From Clostridia bacterium (lineage in GTDB: Bacteria > Bacillota_A > Clostridia > Oscillospirales > CAG-272), in the NCBI GenBank assembly GCA_017411885.1, contig JAFQPF010000179.1, forward strand, positions 1-27,604: 27,604 nucleotides of DNA. The letters are read 5' to 3'. The notes under the pieces were generated by a model that saw nothing but the letters and a program-made list of their open reading frames with translations, did not search any database and was not told the origin of the DNA. Made by a program: the position numbers and the translations under genes. Positions 1-7,759 of this stretch are shown in pieces (within the stretch, counting starts at the first letter, position 1; each line of letters opens with the position of its first letter).

Positions 1-1
1 A

Positions 2-81
2 CACGTAAAGAACGATTAAGTAAAATTAAATATCCTAAGGCGACCTGCTGTAAGGCAGGTCGCCGGCGGTATTTTTACGTG
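2..81. repeat. Nested inverted repeats at the left edge
   Basis: A perfect 10-bp stem (GGCGACCTGC at 39-48 with GCAGGTCGCC at 55-64, 6-base loop) lies inside an outer 8-bp inverted repeat (CACGTAAA at 2-9 with TTTACGTG at 74-81). The inner hairpin could be the terminator of a gene to the left, but the T-run at 72-76 starts 7 bases after the stem, so this is uncertain. The outer repeat runs into the putative GTG start of the following gene. The window edge hides whether the structure continues. Confidence 0.45.
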
Positions 82-318
82 AATATTATGAATGCAGAAA
101 CAGAAAGAATTATAGGTCAGAATATCAAACGGTTAAGAGAAGCGCAAGGCTTCACACAGGAAATGCTTGCGGCAAAATTACAGCTTAACGGATGCGATAT
201 AACAAGAAGTGCGATCGCAAAAATCGAGGTAGGGCAAAGACATCTGTATGCAGATGAGCTTATACTTATCGCGAAAATTATTGGCGTTGGATATGACGAA
301 ATACTTAGAATAAATTAA
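79..318 (+). CDS. Small XRE-family helix-turn-helix DNA-binding protein
   Basis: A 79-residue protein that is almost entirely one Cro/C1-type helix-turn-helix domain. After a short leader come the sequence NIKRLREAQGFTQ (helices 1-2), a recognition segment around ITRSAIAKIEVGQR and a closing helix with AKIIGVGYDEIL. Stand-alone proteins of this size are usually transcriptional repressors of a neighbouring promoter; the target is not visible here. The start is uncertain: GTG at 79 has a weak upstream GGCGGT, while ATG at 88 has no clear ribosome site. The frame stays open leftward to the window edge, so a longer protein cannot be excluded, although the hairpin at 39-64 suggests non-coding DNA there. 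It has its own downstream terminator and converges on the CofE-like gene. Confidence 0.8.
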   Translation: MNIMNAETERIIGQNIKRLREAQGFTQEMLAAKLQLNGCDITRSAIAKIEVGQRHLYADELILIAKIIGVGYDEILRIN

Positions 319-349
319 ACGGCGATCAAAAGATCGCCGTTTAATTTTT
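315..349. terminator. Bidirectional intrinsic terminator
   Basis: A perfect 13-bp stem (315-327 with 332-344) closes on an AAAA loop and is followed on the + strand by TTTTT at 345-349. Read leftward the stem is followed by TTTAATTTATT. It separates the convergent XRE and CofE-like genes and overlaps the stop codon of the latter. Confidence 0.9.
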
Positions 350-1052
350 ACTTTTCAATTCGGATAATTCCCATAGGTGTCTGCTCGTTTGTCTGACCGA
401 GGGGATTGTCCTTGAATATTTTGCAGATGGTATCACTCGGTAAAGCCGATTTTGATGCTCCGAGTATGTCACATCCGAGGTCGTTTGCATCAATTATAGC
501 AACGCCGATACCAAGCTTCTCTTCAATCTCTTTTGCTGTATGCCCGGGATTTTTCGGTCCGAGCACGACGTATTTGTTGTAGGGAGGCAGGGTGTAGTGG
601 CAGGGGCCGTCTATACTGCGCGCCTTATCGCCAGCGACAATATAAAACCAGCCGCTTTTTCCGAAAAGCTTTCCGATAACAGAGACCGCTGCCGCAAACA
701 GTATGCGGAGAGTACCGCATTCCCTGAGCGCCATTTCCATAGTTTCGGGCATGCCGAGTCCTATGCCGACAGGAGTTTTGGTAACGTATTTTGATAAAAA
801 CACAGCAAGCTTTCTCGGCTTGACGTCTGCGATCGGAATAGCACGTCCCTGAGTGCAGGCAACAGCCTTTTCGCTTATAACAAGCGTATCACCGGCTTCT
901 GCAAGCTCTCCTGCGTATTTTTTTGCAACGTCAACTATGTTATCCTCGTTTGTTATAACGTGGGTTTTGATACAAAGTCTTTTGTATTTTACACCGTCTA
1001 CCGTGACGGTCGGATCTTTTCCGGGATTTATAAATTTCTGATCGTTATTCAT
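348..1052 (-). CDS. Coenzyme F420-0:L-glutamate ligase (CofE/FbiB-like) family protein
   Basis: A 234-residue protein resembling the CofE-like gamma-glutamyl ligase family, whose founding members add glutamate to coenzyme F420 using GTP and a divalent metal. The visible family-like blocks are the N-terminal DTLVISEKAVACTQGR segment, the PVGIGLGMPETME block, and the C-terminal half with GVAIIDANDLGCDILGAS. I chose the ATG at 1052 because GAAAGGAAG lies 8 bases upstream; a longer frame to 1070 would place its start on top of that ribosome site. A consensus promoter lies just upstream, so it is probably a single-gene unit. F420 synthesis is not expected in this kind of bacterium and no cof/fbi partner is present, so the true acceptor may be a different molecule. 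Family call likely; substrate unknown. Confidence 0.78.
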   Translation of the reverse strand: MNNDQKFINPGKDPTVTVDGVKYKRLCIKTHVITNEDNIVDVAKKYAGELAEAGDTLVISEKAVACTQGRAIPIADVKPRKLAVFLSKYVTKTPVGIGLGMPETMEMALRECGTLRILFAAAVSVIGKLFGKSGWFYIVAGDKARSIDGPCHYTLPPYNKYVVLGPKNPGHTAKEIEEKLGIGVAIIDANDLGCDILGASKSALPSDTICKIFKDNPLGQTNEQTPMGIIRIEK

Positions 1053-1081
1053 TACAAAGCTTCCTTTCAAATTCTACTATA

Positions 1082-1110
1082 ATTGTACCATCTGAAAGCG
1101 TCCGTGTCAA
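1082..1110 (-). promoter_or_regulatory. Sigma-A type promoter of the CofE-like gene
   Basis: Leftward TTGACA (1105-1110), a spacer of exactly 17 bases (1088-1104) and TACAAT (1082-1087). Transcription should start near 1075, leaving a short leader with the ribosome site before ATG 1052. Confidence 0.85.
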
Positions 1111-1156
1111 GTGTAAATGCGCTCATATTAAGTATTTGCGCATATATTTATCTTTA

Positions 1157-1185
1157 TTGACTTTTTTTATGTTATTTGCTATAAT
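1157..1185 (+). promoter_or_regulatory. Sigma-A type promoter of trkA-trkH
   Basis: TTGACT (1157-1162), 17-base AT-rich spacer, TATAAT (1180-1185), with the expected start site near 1192. It is back to back with the CofE-like promoter. Between the two -35 boxes lies the inverted repeat ATGCGC (1117-1122) and GCGCAT (1138-1143), a possible shared operator. Confidence 0.85.
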
Positions 1186-1234
1186 ATAGAGTATAATAAT
1201 TTTGGTATCAGCATTACTTGAAAGGAAGCAAAGT

Positions 1235-2602
1235 ATGAAGATAATAATCGTCGGTTGCGGTAAGGTAGGGCAAAAGCTTGCACAAAAGCTTGGCGCTGAA
1301 AGTGACAACGACGTTACTGTTATAGATCTGAAGCAAGCTGTCATCTCTGATATCGTAGGACAGTATGATGTTATGGGAGTAGTGGGTAGTGGAGTTAACA
1401 TTGATACTCTTGATGAGGCGGGCGTTGTAAACGCAGACCTTCTGATCGCCGTTACAGGCTCGGACGAGCTTAACCTTATGTCCTGCCTTATGGCAAAGAA
1501 AAAGGGCAACTGTCAGACCATCGCGAGAGTAAGAAAGCCTGAGTATTCAAAATCGGTAAATCTTATAAAGGAAGACTTAGGTCTTGCCATGATAATAAAT
1601 CCCGAGCAGGCGGCGGCACAGGAGATCGCTCGTGTGTTAAGACTTCCGTCTGCTATACAGATCGATACCTTTGCAAAGGGAAGGGTTGAGATACTCAAAT
1701 TCCGTGTGCCCGAGGATTCGGTGCTTGACAATATGAAGGTGATGGAGATCGTATCAAAGCTCAATTGCGACGTGCTTGTCTGCGGAGTAGAGAGAGGCGA
1801 GGATGCGTTCATTCCGGGTGGTAATTTTGTTCTTAAGGCGGGCGATCTTGTAAGCATCGTTTCATCTATACAGGGCGGAATACAGTTTTTTAAGAAGATA
1901 GGCATAAAAACTCACAGAGTAAAGAATACGATCATTGTGGGCGGTGGCGCGACGGCGTTCTATCTTGCGGGCTTGCTCTTGCAATCGGGAATAGACGTAA
2001 AGCTTATCGAGCGTGATCTTGAAAGGTGCGAGGAACTGTGCCGGCTTCTACCCAAGGCCACGGTCGTTCACGGCGACGGCTCGGATAACTGGCTTCTTTT
2101 AGAGCAGGGAGTTGAGTATGCCGAAAGCTTTGTGTCGCTTACTAATATTGATGAGGTCAACATACTCCTTTCGCTTTTTGCCAAGAGCAAGATGCAGTCG
2201 GGCAAGCTTGTTACAAAGATCAACCGCATAGCGTACGATGAGGTCATAAGCGGACTTGACCTGGATACTACCGTTTATCCCAAGGATATTACGGCGGAAT
2301 ATATCATCAAATTCATCCGCGCTATGAAGAATACGATTGGTAACAATGTAGAAACGATGCATATGATTCTTGACGATAAGGCAGAGGCTCTCGAGTTCAG
2401 AATTAAAGAAAATTCGCCGGTCAGCGGTATCAGCATTGATAAATTAAAGCTTAAAAAGAATATCCTTATAGCCTGCATAACCCGTGGCGGTAAGATCATT
2501 ATTCCGCGCGGACGCGATATTATAGAAAAGGGAGACACGGTTATAGTAGTCACCACACACAAGGGCTTTGAGGATATAAGCGATATACTTGAGGAAGCGT
2601 AA
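1235..2602 (+). CDS. trkA: Trk potassium transporter peripheral NAD-binding subunit TrkA
   Basis: A 455-residue cytoplasmic regulatory subunit that gates the potassium channel-like TrkH subunit in response to bound nucleotide. It is the duplicated two-RCK form. A first Rossmann TrkA-N domain starts with VGCGKVGQ (residues 6-13) and is followed by a TrkA-C domain near 140-220. A second TrkA-N domain with VGGGATA near 231-238 is followed by a second TrkA-C domain ending in GDTVIVVTTHKG. The length is normal for TrkA and longer than the single-domain KtrA/KtrC type. ATG 1235 is preferred over an upstream in-frame start because GAAAGGAAGC sits just before it. It is promoter-proximal and followed after 13 bases by trkH. 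Confidence 0.95.
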   Translation: MKIIIVGCGKVGQKLAQKLGAESDNDVTVIDLKQAVISDIVGQYDVMGVVGSGVNIDTLDEAGVVNADLLIAVTGSDELNLMSCLMAKKKGNCQTIARVRKPEYSKSVNLIKEDLGLAMIINPEQAAAQEIARVLRLPSAIQIDTFAKGRVEILKFRVPEDSVLDNMKVMEIVSKLNCDVLVCGVERGEDAFIPGGNFVLKAGDLVSIVSSIQGGIQFFKKIGIKTHRVKNTIIVGGGATAFYLAGLLLQSGIDVKLIERDLERCEELCRLLPKATVVHGDGSDNWLLLEQGVEYAESFVSLTNIDEVNILLSLFAKSKMQSGKLVTKINRIAYDEVISGLDLDTTVYPKDITAEYIIKFIRAMKNTIGNNVETMHMILDDKAEALEFRIKENSPVSGISIDKLKLKKNILIACITRGGKIIIPRGRDIIEKGDTVIVVTTHKGFEDISDILEEA

Positions 2603-2615
2603 AAAGAGGTAAAGT

Positions 2616-4055
2616 ATGAATATACGAATGATTCTTTATACGCTCGGTTGGGCGCTTAGCATAGAAGCGATCGCGCTTTTGCCTACGCTTGCTTGCGCAC
2701 TTATATACGGTGAATTTGCAACCATTCCCGCAATCGTAATAACGATAGTGCTGTGTGCAATATTTGGTGTGCCGCTTATAATAAAATCACCGAAAAACAA
2801 GGGGATGTATTCAAAAGAGGGTTTGGTTACAGTAGCTCTTTCATGGGTGGTCATAAGCTTTTTCGGCGCATTGCCGTTTTATATTTCGGGAGCTATACCC
2901 AACTACGTTGATGCCTTGTTTGAAACGGTTTCCGGCTTTACCACGACGGGGGCGTCTATACTCAGGGATATTGAGGTTATGCCGAAAGCCCTTCTGTTTT
3001 GGAGGAGCTTTACCCATTGGATGGGCGGTATGGGAGTGTTGGTTTTTCTCGTCGCGATCTTGCCGCTTTCGGGCGGAAGCAACCTTTATCTTATTAAAGC
3101 GGAAAGCACCGGACCTGCTGTCAGCAAGATAGTGCCCAAGGTGCGCCAGACTGCGAAGATATTTTACGGTATATATATATCGCTTACCCTCGTTCAGATA
3201 GTTCTTTTGCTTCTTGGCGGAATGAATTTGTTTGATTCGCTCACCATAAGCTTCGGTACTGCGGGTACGGGAGGATTCGGGGTGTTAAATTCCTCGGTTT
3301 CCGCTTATTCAAGCTATTCCCAGGTAGTAATAACGGTGTTTATGATCATATTCGGCGTTGATTTTTCGCTGTATTATCTTATTCTAACCAAGCGATTCAA
3401 GAGCGCTGTCAGGTCTGACGAGTTCAGGGCGTATATGCTTATAATATTTGCCTGTGCGATCACGATAGCCTTAAATTGCAGGCATTTGTTCGAAAGCATT
3501 GGTGAAACCCTGCGCCACAGCTTTTTCCAGGTTGCATCAGTGATCACCACTACCGGATTTATGACTACAGACTATGATTTCTGGCCGGAGCTTTCAAAAG
3601 CGATACTCGTTATGCTTATGTTTGTCGGAGCCTGCGCGGGAAGTACGGGCGGCGGTATCAAGGTGTCGCGTATGCTCATTTTGCTTAAGAGTATAGGCAA
3701 GGAGATAAAGGTAGCGGCTAACCCTAAAAGCACTGTTAAGATCACGATGAACAAAAGGCTCGTTGAGCACGAAACGGTGCGTGCAGTCAATGTGTACGTT
3801 GGAACACTTGCCATCTTGTTTACCTTGTCGCTTCTTGTGATAAGTATAGACAATATGGACTTTACAACTAATTTCACAGCGGTAGCGGCAACGATAAATA
3901 ATGTCGGACCGGGCCTTGCCGCGGTCGGGCCTACCTGCAATTATGCGGATTATTCCTTGCTTTCAAAGCTTGTGCTTTCTTTTGATATGCTTATAGGACG
4001 ACTTGAAATATACCCGATGCTTATGCTTTTTGCTCCGCGCACTTGGAAGAAATAA
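2616..4055 (+). CDS. trkH: Trk/Ktr potassium transporter membrane subunit TrkH
   Basis: A 479-residue integral membrane protein, the ion-conducting partner of TrkA. The fold has four membrane-pore-membrane repeats, each with a conserved glycine in its selectivity filter. The four filter regions can be seen as FTTTGASIL, TAGTGGFG, TTTGFMTTDYD and NNVGPGLAAVGP. GACAGSTGGGIKVSRM precedes the cytoplasmic segment before the last repeat, and the C-terminus ends with the family-typical GRLEIYPMLMLF. An AGAGGT ribosome site precedes ATG 2616. It shares the trkA promoter and ends at a strong hairpin at 4064-4097. Confidence 0.95.
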   Translation: MNIRMILYTLGWALSIEAIALLPTLACALIYGEFATIPAIVITIVLCAIFGVPLIIKSPKNKGMYSKEGLVTVALSWVVISFFGALPFYISGAIPNYVDALFETVSGFTTTGASILRDIEVMPKALLFWRSFTHWMGGMGVLVFLVAILPLSGGSNLYLIKAESTGPAVSKIVPKVRQTAKIFYGIYISLTLVQIVLLLLGGMNLFDSLTISFGTAGTGGFGVLNSSVSAYSSYSQVVITVFMIIFGVDFSLYYLILTKRFKSAVRSDEFRAYMLIIFACAITIALNCRHLFESIGETLRHSFFQVASVITTTGFMTTDYDFWPELSKAILVMLMFVGACAGSTGGGIKVSRMLILLKSIGKEIKVAANPKSTVKITMNKRLVEHETVRAVNVYVGTLAILFTLSLLVISIDNMDFTTNFTAVAATINNVGPGLAAVGPTCNYADYSLLSKLVLSFDMLIGRLEIYPMLMLFAPRTWKK

Positions 4056-4063
4056 AATACACG

Positions 4064-4097
4064 AACAAAGGTCAGAGAATTTCCTCTGACCTTTGTT
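4064..4097. terminator. Bidirectional terminator between trkH and the carboxypeptidase gene
   Basis: A perfect 14-bp stem (4064-4077 with 4084-4097) with a 6-base loop sits between two convergent genes. T-runs are modest on either side, but the stem is strong and abuts both stop codons. Confidence 0.8.
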
Positions 4098-4098
4098 A

Positions 4099-5235
4099 TT
4101 ATATAAGCACGAGATTTTTAAGTATTCGTCCGAGAACTCCGAAATATCCGATCTTGTCTGCATTTTCAAGCGAAACTATATCAACGCTTCCAAGTTCACT
4201 TCCGTCAAGAATATAGCTGATTTTTCCAACGATATCGCCCTTTTTGACCGGAGCGGTAACGTTTTCGGGAAGTGTTATGCTTTTTTCGATATTCTCCTGT
4301 CTGCCCTTTTCGACCACGCAGGAAAAATCGCTGTACCCAAGCTTTACCTCCTTGCTGATACCGCCCAGAAGACGTATCGGCTCAAGCTCGCCTGCCTTGA
4401 AGCCTGCAACGGCGTATCCCGCAAAGCCGTAGTCAAGAAGCTTTTTGGCTATTTCGTTACGCGTGTCACGGTTGGGAGAGCCCATTACGACCGCGATAAG
4501 CTGCATACCGTCGCGAAGGGCGGTAGCGCTGATGCAAAAGCCTGCTCTTGACGTAGAGCCGGTTTTAAGCCCGTTAGCACCGTTGTAAAAGCGTATGAGT
4601 CTGTTGGTATTGGTGAGCGTGAATTCACCGCCTCGTACCGTGTCCATCCATATAGAGCTGTATTCGAGTATCTTTGGATGCCTTATAAGCTCACGCGACA
4701 TTATTGCGATATCTCTGGCACTTGTCAGATGCTCTGTGGTGGTATCGTCAAGCCCGTTTGTGTTTTCAAATTTTGTGTTTTGCATACCGAGCTCTTTCGC
4801 GCGCTGATTCATCCTGTCAACAAATATCTCCTCGCTTCCTGCTACATGCTCTGCAAGCGCGAGCGCGGCATCATTTGCCGAGGAAACGACAACGCATTTT
4901 ATCATTTCGTCCACGCTCATCGTTTCTCCCGGCTCAAGATACACCTGGGATCCGCCCATAGAAGCGGCATTGTTTGAAACACTTACCATATCCTCAAGCT
5001 TGATCTTTCCGTCCTCTATAGCCTCCATAACCAAAAGCAGAGTCATAATTTTTGTAACCGAGGCGGGCGGGAGAGGAGCGTCTGCGTTTTCTTCAAGAAG
5101 CACCCTGCCGGTAGACGCCTCCATCAAAAGATAGCTTTTGGCATCAAATTGCATGCCGGTGGCAAAGGTATTCAGCGAGAGAGAAAAAAGTGTAATTGCC
5201 GTGATGATAACGGCTAAGAGCCTTTTTGTGAACAT
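4099..5235 (-). CDS. Secreted D-alanyl-D-alanine carboxypeptidase (peptidase S11, PBP5 type)
   Basis: A 378-residue low-molecular-weight penicillin-binding protein that trims the terminal D-Ala from peptidoglycan pentapeptides outside the membrane. A signal peptide covers about residues 1-25 and ends near TFA-TG. The serine-protease-like triad is intact: SVTK at 59-62, SAN at 119-121 and KTG at 224-226. A C-terminal PBP5-type beta domain follows, ending in YFGVLGRILKNLVLI, which fits the amphipathic membrane anchor of this family. The start is ATG 5235, placed after GAGGTGA; a GTG three codons upstream overlaps that ribosome site and is unlikely. The site lies in the 3' arm of a terminator-like hairpin, described separately. 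DacF or DacB could be meant; the subtype cannot be told from sequence alone. Confidence 0.93.
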   Translation of the reverse strand: MFTKRLLAVIITAITLFSLSLNTFATGMQFDAKSYLLMEASTGRVLLEENADAPLPPASVTKIMTLLLVMEAIEDGKIKLEDMVSVSNNAASMGGSQVYLEPGETMSVDEMIKCVVVSSANDAALALAEHVAGSEEIFVDRMNQRAKELGMQNTKFENTNGLDDTTTEHLTSARDIAIMSRELIRHPKILEYSSIWMDTVRGGEFTLTNTNRLIRFYNGANGLKTGSTSRAGFCISATALRDGMQLIAVVMGSPNRDTRNEIAKKLLDYGFAGYAVAGFKAGELEPIRLLGGISKEVKLGYSDFSCVVEKGRQENIEKSITLPENVTAPVKKGDIVGKISYILDGSELGSVDIVSLENADKIGYFGVLGRILKNLVLI

Positions 5236-5272
5236 AAAAATCACCTCAAAGCATTATATGCTCCGAGGTGAT
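5236..5272 (-). terminator. Terminator hairpin that also contains the next gene's ribosome site
   Basis: Read leftward, ATCACCTC (5272-5265) pairs with GAGGTGAT (5247-5240), with an inner 5-bp stem AGCAT/ATGCT and a 3-base loop. TTTTT follows immediately, giving an intrinsic terminator for the oxidoreductase gene. GAGGTGAT is also the Shine-Dalgarno of the carboxypeptidase gene, and the T-run is its spacer to ATG 5235. A TATAAT motif sits in the apical part (5253-5258), though no good -35 box precedes it. Confidence 0.7.
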
Positions 5273-5285
5273 AATATTATTACTA

Positions 5286-6368
5286 TTATTCGAATACGAT
5301 CTCTTTTCCGCTGTCGGAGGAGTCGTAAATAGCCTGAAGAAGCTTTGCGGTCGTCATAAGATCCGAAATGTCGTTACGTACAGGCTTCTTGTTTATAACA
5401 GCATCAATGAAGTCGTAAACCTCAGCCGTGTGTATCGGGAGAGCCTCAGGCATTTCGCCTTCTTCAACTACCATCTGATTGTCCTTGAAATAATAGAGCT
5501 TGTAGTTGTCGCAATACCTAAGTCTGATACCTGCCTTTGTACCCATAAAGTCGATGTATCTGTCATCTTCAAACACGTTCTGTGCCCACGCGCCGTTGAA
5601 GGAGATGGTGGGACCGTTCTTGGTCTGAATATAACCGGTAACAAAGTCGTCCACGTCAAACGTTCCGTTTTCAACGTCCATAGTATCCTCAGCCCACATT
5701 GAGCCCTTGATGTACTGGTAATCCTTCATTGGTGTGCCGATCTTTGAATAAGCCTTACCCGAAACGCTCTTAAGCTCAGGACCGCCGAGCATATAAAGAA
5801 GCTGGTCTAAGAAGTGTACGCCGTGGTCGATAAGAACACCGCCGCCCGAAACTGCCTTTGTGGTGAATTCGCCGCCAAGACCGGGAATGCCGTGGCTTCC
5901 TGTTCTGAACGAGCAATACGCGTGGTAAACCTCGCCGAGTGCGCCCGAAGCGATAAGCTCGCGCACCTTTTCAACCTGAGTATGGTATCTTGTGCAAACG
6001 CCGATAGCCAAGAGTCTGCCTGTTTCCTTCTGAACGGCAAGCATTTCCTCTGCTTCCTTGTATGTACGCGCAACAGGCTTTTCGCTCAAAACGTCCTTGC
6101 CCGCACGCATAGCGTCGATGGATACCTGATAGTGCATATTTGTGTGCGCACATACCGATACAGCATCGATCTCGGGATCGTTTAATGCCTCGCGGTAGTC
6201 GGTTATAGCAATACCGCAGCCATAATCCTTGACAGCCTTTTCAGCCTTTTCGGGAATGATATCGCAGAAGTACTTTATTTCTGCGTTTTCGTTGCTTAAA
6301 TATGCGGGGATATGAGCGGAATTAGCGATACGTCCGCAACCGATTATAGCGACTTTGATCTTTTTCAT
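5286..6368 (-). CDS. Gfo/Idh/MocA family NAD(P)-dependent oxidoreductase
   Basis: A 360-residue cytoplasmic oxidoreductase, probably acting on a sugar, inositol or related polyol. The N-terminal Rossmann fold begins with AIIGCGRIAN, the dinucleotide-binding glycine motif. The family EKP motif appears as LSEKPVA near residue 98, supplying the usual catalytic lysine. The substrate domain carries GGGVLIDHGVHFLDQLLYM, with the conserved Asp and His of the DxxxH motif. Length and layout are normal. GGAGA lies 9 bases before ATG 6368, and an extended -10 promoter lies upstream. The gene has its own promoter and terminator and no sugar-transport or kinase neighbours, so the substrate cannot be inferred from context. 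Confidence 0.9.
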   Translation of the reverse strand: MKKIKVAIIGCGRIANSAHIPAYLSNENAEIKYFCDIIPEKAEKAVKDYGCGIAITDYREALNDPEIDAVSVCAHTNMHYQVSIDAMRAGKDVLSEKPVARTYKEAEEMLAVQKETGRLLAIGVCTRYHTQVEKVRELIASGALGEVYHAYCSFRTGSHGIPGLGGEFTTKAVSGGGVLIDHGVHFLDQLLYMLGGPELKSVSGKAYSKIGTPMKDYQYIKGSMWAEDTMDVENGTFDVDDFVTGYIQTKNGPTISFNGAWAQNVFEDDRYIDFMGTKAGIRLRYCDNYKLYYFKDNQMVVEEGEMPEALPIHTAEVYDFIDAVINKKPVRNDISDLMTTAKLLQAIYDSSDSGKEIVFE

Positions 6369-6393
6369 AACAAAAATCTCCGTTTTTTATTTT

Positions 6394-6402
6394 AGTATAG
6401 CA
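6394..6402 (-). promoter_or_regulatory. Extended -10 promoter of the oxidoreductase gene
   Basis: Leftward TGcTATACT (6402-6394) is an extended -10 element; no recognisable -35 box lies 17 bases further up. Expected start near 6387, about 20 bases before the start codon. Confidence 0.55.
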
Positions 6403-6455
6403 TACAATGGCTTATTTAGATATAATATTTTTGACTATTTATGTAATAATTTTGC

Positions 6456-6488
6456 AAAAAAAGAGGTGATGCCCGGCATCACCTCTTT
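6456..6488 (-). terminator. Intrinsic terminator of ftsZ and the dcw cluster
   Basis: A 12-14-bp perfect stem, AAAGAGGTGATG (6488-6477) with its complement (6471-6460), is followed leftward by seven T residues (6462-6456). It begins 6 bases after the ftsZ stop codon. Confidence 0.95.
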
Positions 6489-6494
6489 GTGTTT

Positions 6495-7550
6495 TTAGTT
6501 GTTACCGCCGAGAAGATCGACTATTTTCTGGAATTCATCCTTGGAGATAGTGGTAGAAGCGGACTGCTCGTCAGCCTTAACCTTTTCAGCCGCGGGAGCG
6601 GTGTCAAAGTTTGTAGCGATTACAGTGATCTTCATTTCATCCTCAAGAGCGGGATCAAAGCCGAGACCCCAGATAAGGTTAACGTCGGGGTTAGCCTCCT
6701 CGGAAATGAGTGTTGCGGCAATATCGGTTTCTTCAAGTCCGATATCGGGGGAAGCGATGATGCTCAAGATAAGTCCCTTTGCACCTGCGATAGAGGATTC
6801 GAGTAATGGGCTGGAGATTGCAGCCTTAGCCGCGATTTCTGCCTTTTCCTTACCCTTTGCGCTGCCAACGCCCATATGAGCGTAGCCTGCGTCCTTCATT
6901 ATAGCTGTAACGTCTGCGAAGTCGAGGTTGATCTGTGCATCGAGATTGATAAGCTCGGAGATGCTCTGAACGCCCTGACGGAGAACGTCGTCTGCTATTT
7001 CAAACGCGTTAGCGAGAGTGATCTTTGTGTCGGATATGTGCTTAAGTCTTTCGTTGGGGATAGTGATGAGAGAGTCAACGTACTGAGCGAAGTTTTCGAT
7101 ACCTGCTTCAGCCTGAGTCATTCTTCTCTTACCCTCGAACATAAAGGGCTTTGTAACGATACCGATAGTAAGTATTTCCATTTCCTTGGAAAGCTTAGCA
7201 ACTATGGGAGCTGCACCTGTACCTGTACCGCCGCCCATACCTGCGGTGATAAATACCATATTTGCGCCCTGGAGAGCTGCCTTGATTTCTTCGATGCTTT
7301 CTTCAGCTGCTGCTGCGCCGACATCGGGGTTTGCGCCTGCGCCAAGACCCTTTGTGGTTCTCTGACCGATGGCGATCTTGGTTTCTGCCGTGCATCTGTT
7401 GAGAGCCTGCATATCGGTGTTGATCGCGATGAACTCAACGCCTCTTACTCCCGAGGATATCATACGGCTGATAGCGTTGTTTCCGCCGCCGCCGACTCCG
7501 ATAACCTTTATACAAACGCGGTTGGTGAGATCTGTAAATTCTGCTGCCAT
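6495..7550 (-). CDS. ftsZ: Cell division protein FtsZ
   Basis: A 351-residue tubulin-like GTPase that polymerises into the Z ring at mid-cell. The nucleotide site is clear: [11 protein letters not shown] near residues 17-27 and the tubulin signature GGGTGTG at 106-112. The T7 synergy loop, with [12 protein letters not shown] around residue 205-216, supplies the catalytic aspartates. ATG 7550 follows AGGAGG at the right distance; the longer open frame to 7628 is not used. The linker after the core is short, and the C-terminus ([15 protein letters not shown]) lacks the usual D-x-P-x-F-L-R peptide that binds FtsA, SepF and other partners. It is the last gene of the cluster, with a candidate promoter of its own, and no ftsA precedes it. 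Confidence 0.97.
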   Translation of the reverse strand: MAAEFTDLTNRVCIKVIGVGGGGNNAISRMISSGVRGVEFIAINTDMQALNRCTAETKIAIGQRTTKGLGAGANPDVGAAAAEESIEEIKAALQGANMVFITAGMGGGTGTGAAPIVAKLSKEMEILTIGIVTKPFMFEGKRRMTQAEAGIENFAQYVDSLITIPNERLKHISDTKITLANAFEIADDVLRQGVQSISELINLDAQINLDFADVTAIMKDAGYAHMGVGSAKGKEKAEIAAKAAISSPLLESSIAGAKGLILSIIASPDIGLEETDIAATLISEEANPDVNLIWGLGFDPALEDEMKITVIATNFDTAPAAEKVKADEQSASTTISKDEFQKIVDLLGGNN

Positions 7551-7633
7551 TTTTGTATATCCTCCTGTGTTTTTAACGCATATTTTATTTTTTACAACCG
7601 AAAACGGTTCTAAGGTAATATCGTTCACCCTAT

Positions 7634-7662
7634 ATGATAATATAAAAACGTCAAGATTGCAA
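7634..7662 (-). promoter_or_regulatory. Candidate ftsZ promoter
   Basis: Leftward TTGCAA (7662-7657), 17-base spacer, TATCAT (7639-7634), in a 209-base gap between ftsQ and ftsZ. The gap length and AT-richness support a separate ftsZ promoter, but the boxes are imperfect. A weak A-run/GC/T-run hairpin at about 7716-7734 could partly terminate transcription arriving from ftsQ. Confidence 0.45.
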
Positions 7663-7759
7663 TATGTTTTTTAAAAATTTATGATATTTTTACAAATTAA
7701 ATCAAAAATCGCGGCAAAAAAGCCGTTGCTTTTTGCTTTTTTAGTGATTTTGTTACAAA

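Noticed and set aside
4093..4551. 152-residue + strand ORF starting in the trkH terminator
   Set aside because: Antisense to the C-terminal part of the carboxypeptidase; starts inside a hairpin and has no domain.
6876..7613. 245-residue + strand ORF opposite ftsZ
   Set aside because: Antisense shadow of the strongly conserved ftsZ frame; Cys- and Ser-rich composition, no ribosome site, no family resemblance.
7551..7628. Upstream extension of ftsZ by 26 residues
   Set aside because: The AGGAGG ribosome site lies inside the extension and fits ATG 7550; the extra residues are not part of the FtsZ fold.
7712..7734. A-run/GC/T-run hairpin between ftsQ and ftsZ as a full terminator
   Set aside because: Only two G-C pairs in the leftward stem; stability too low for a confident call.
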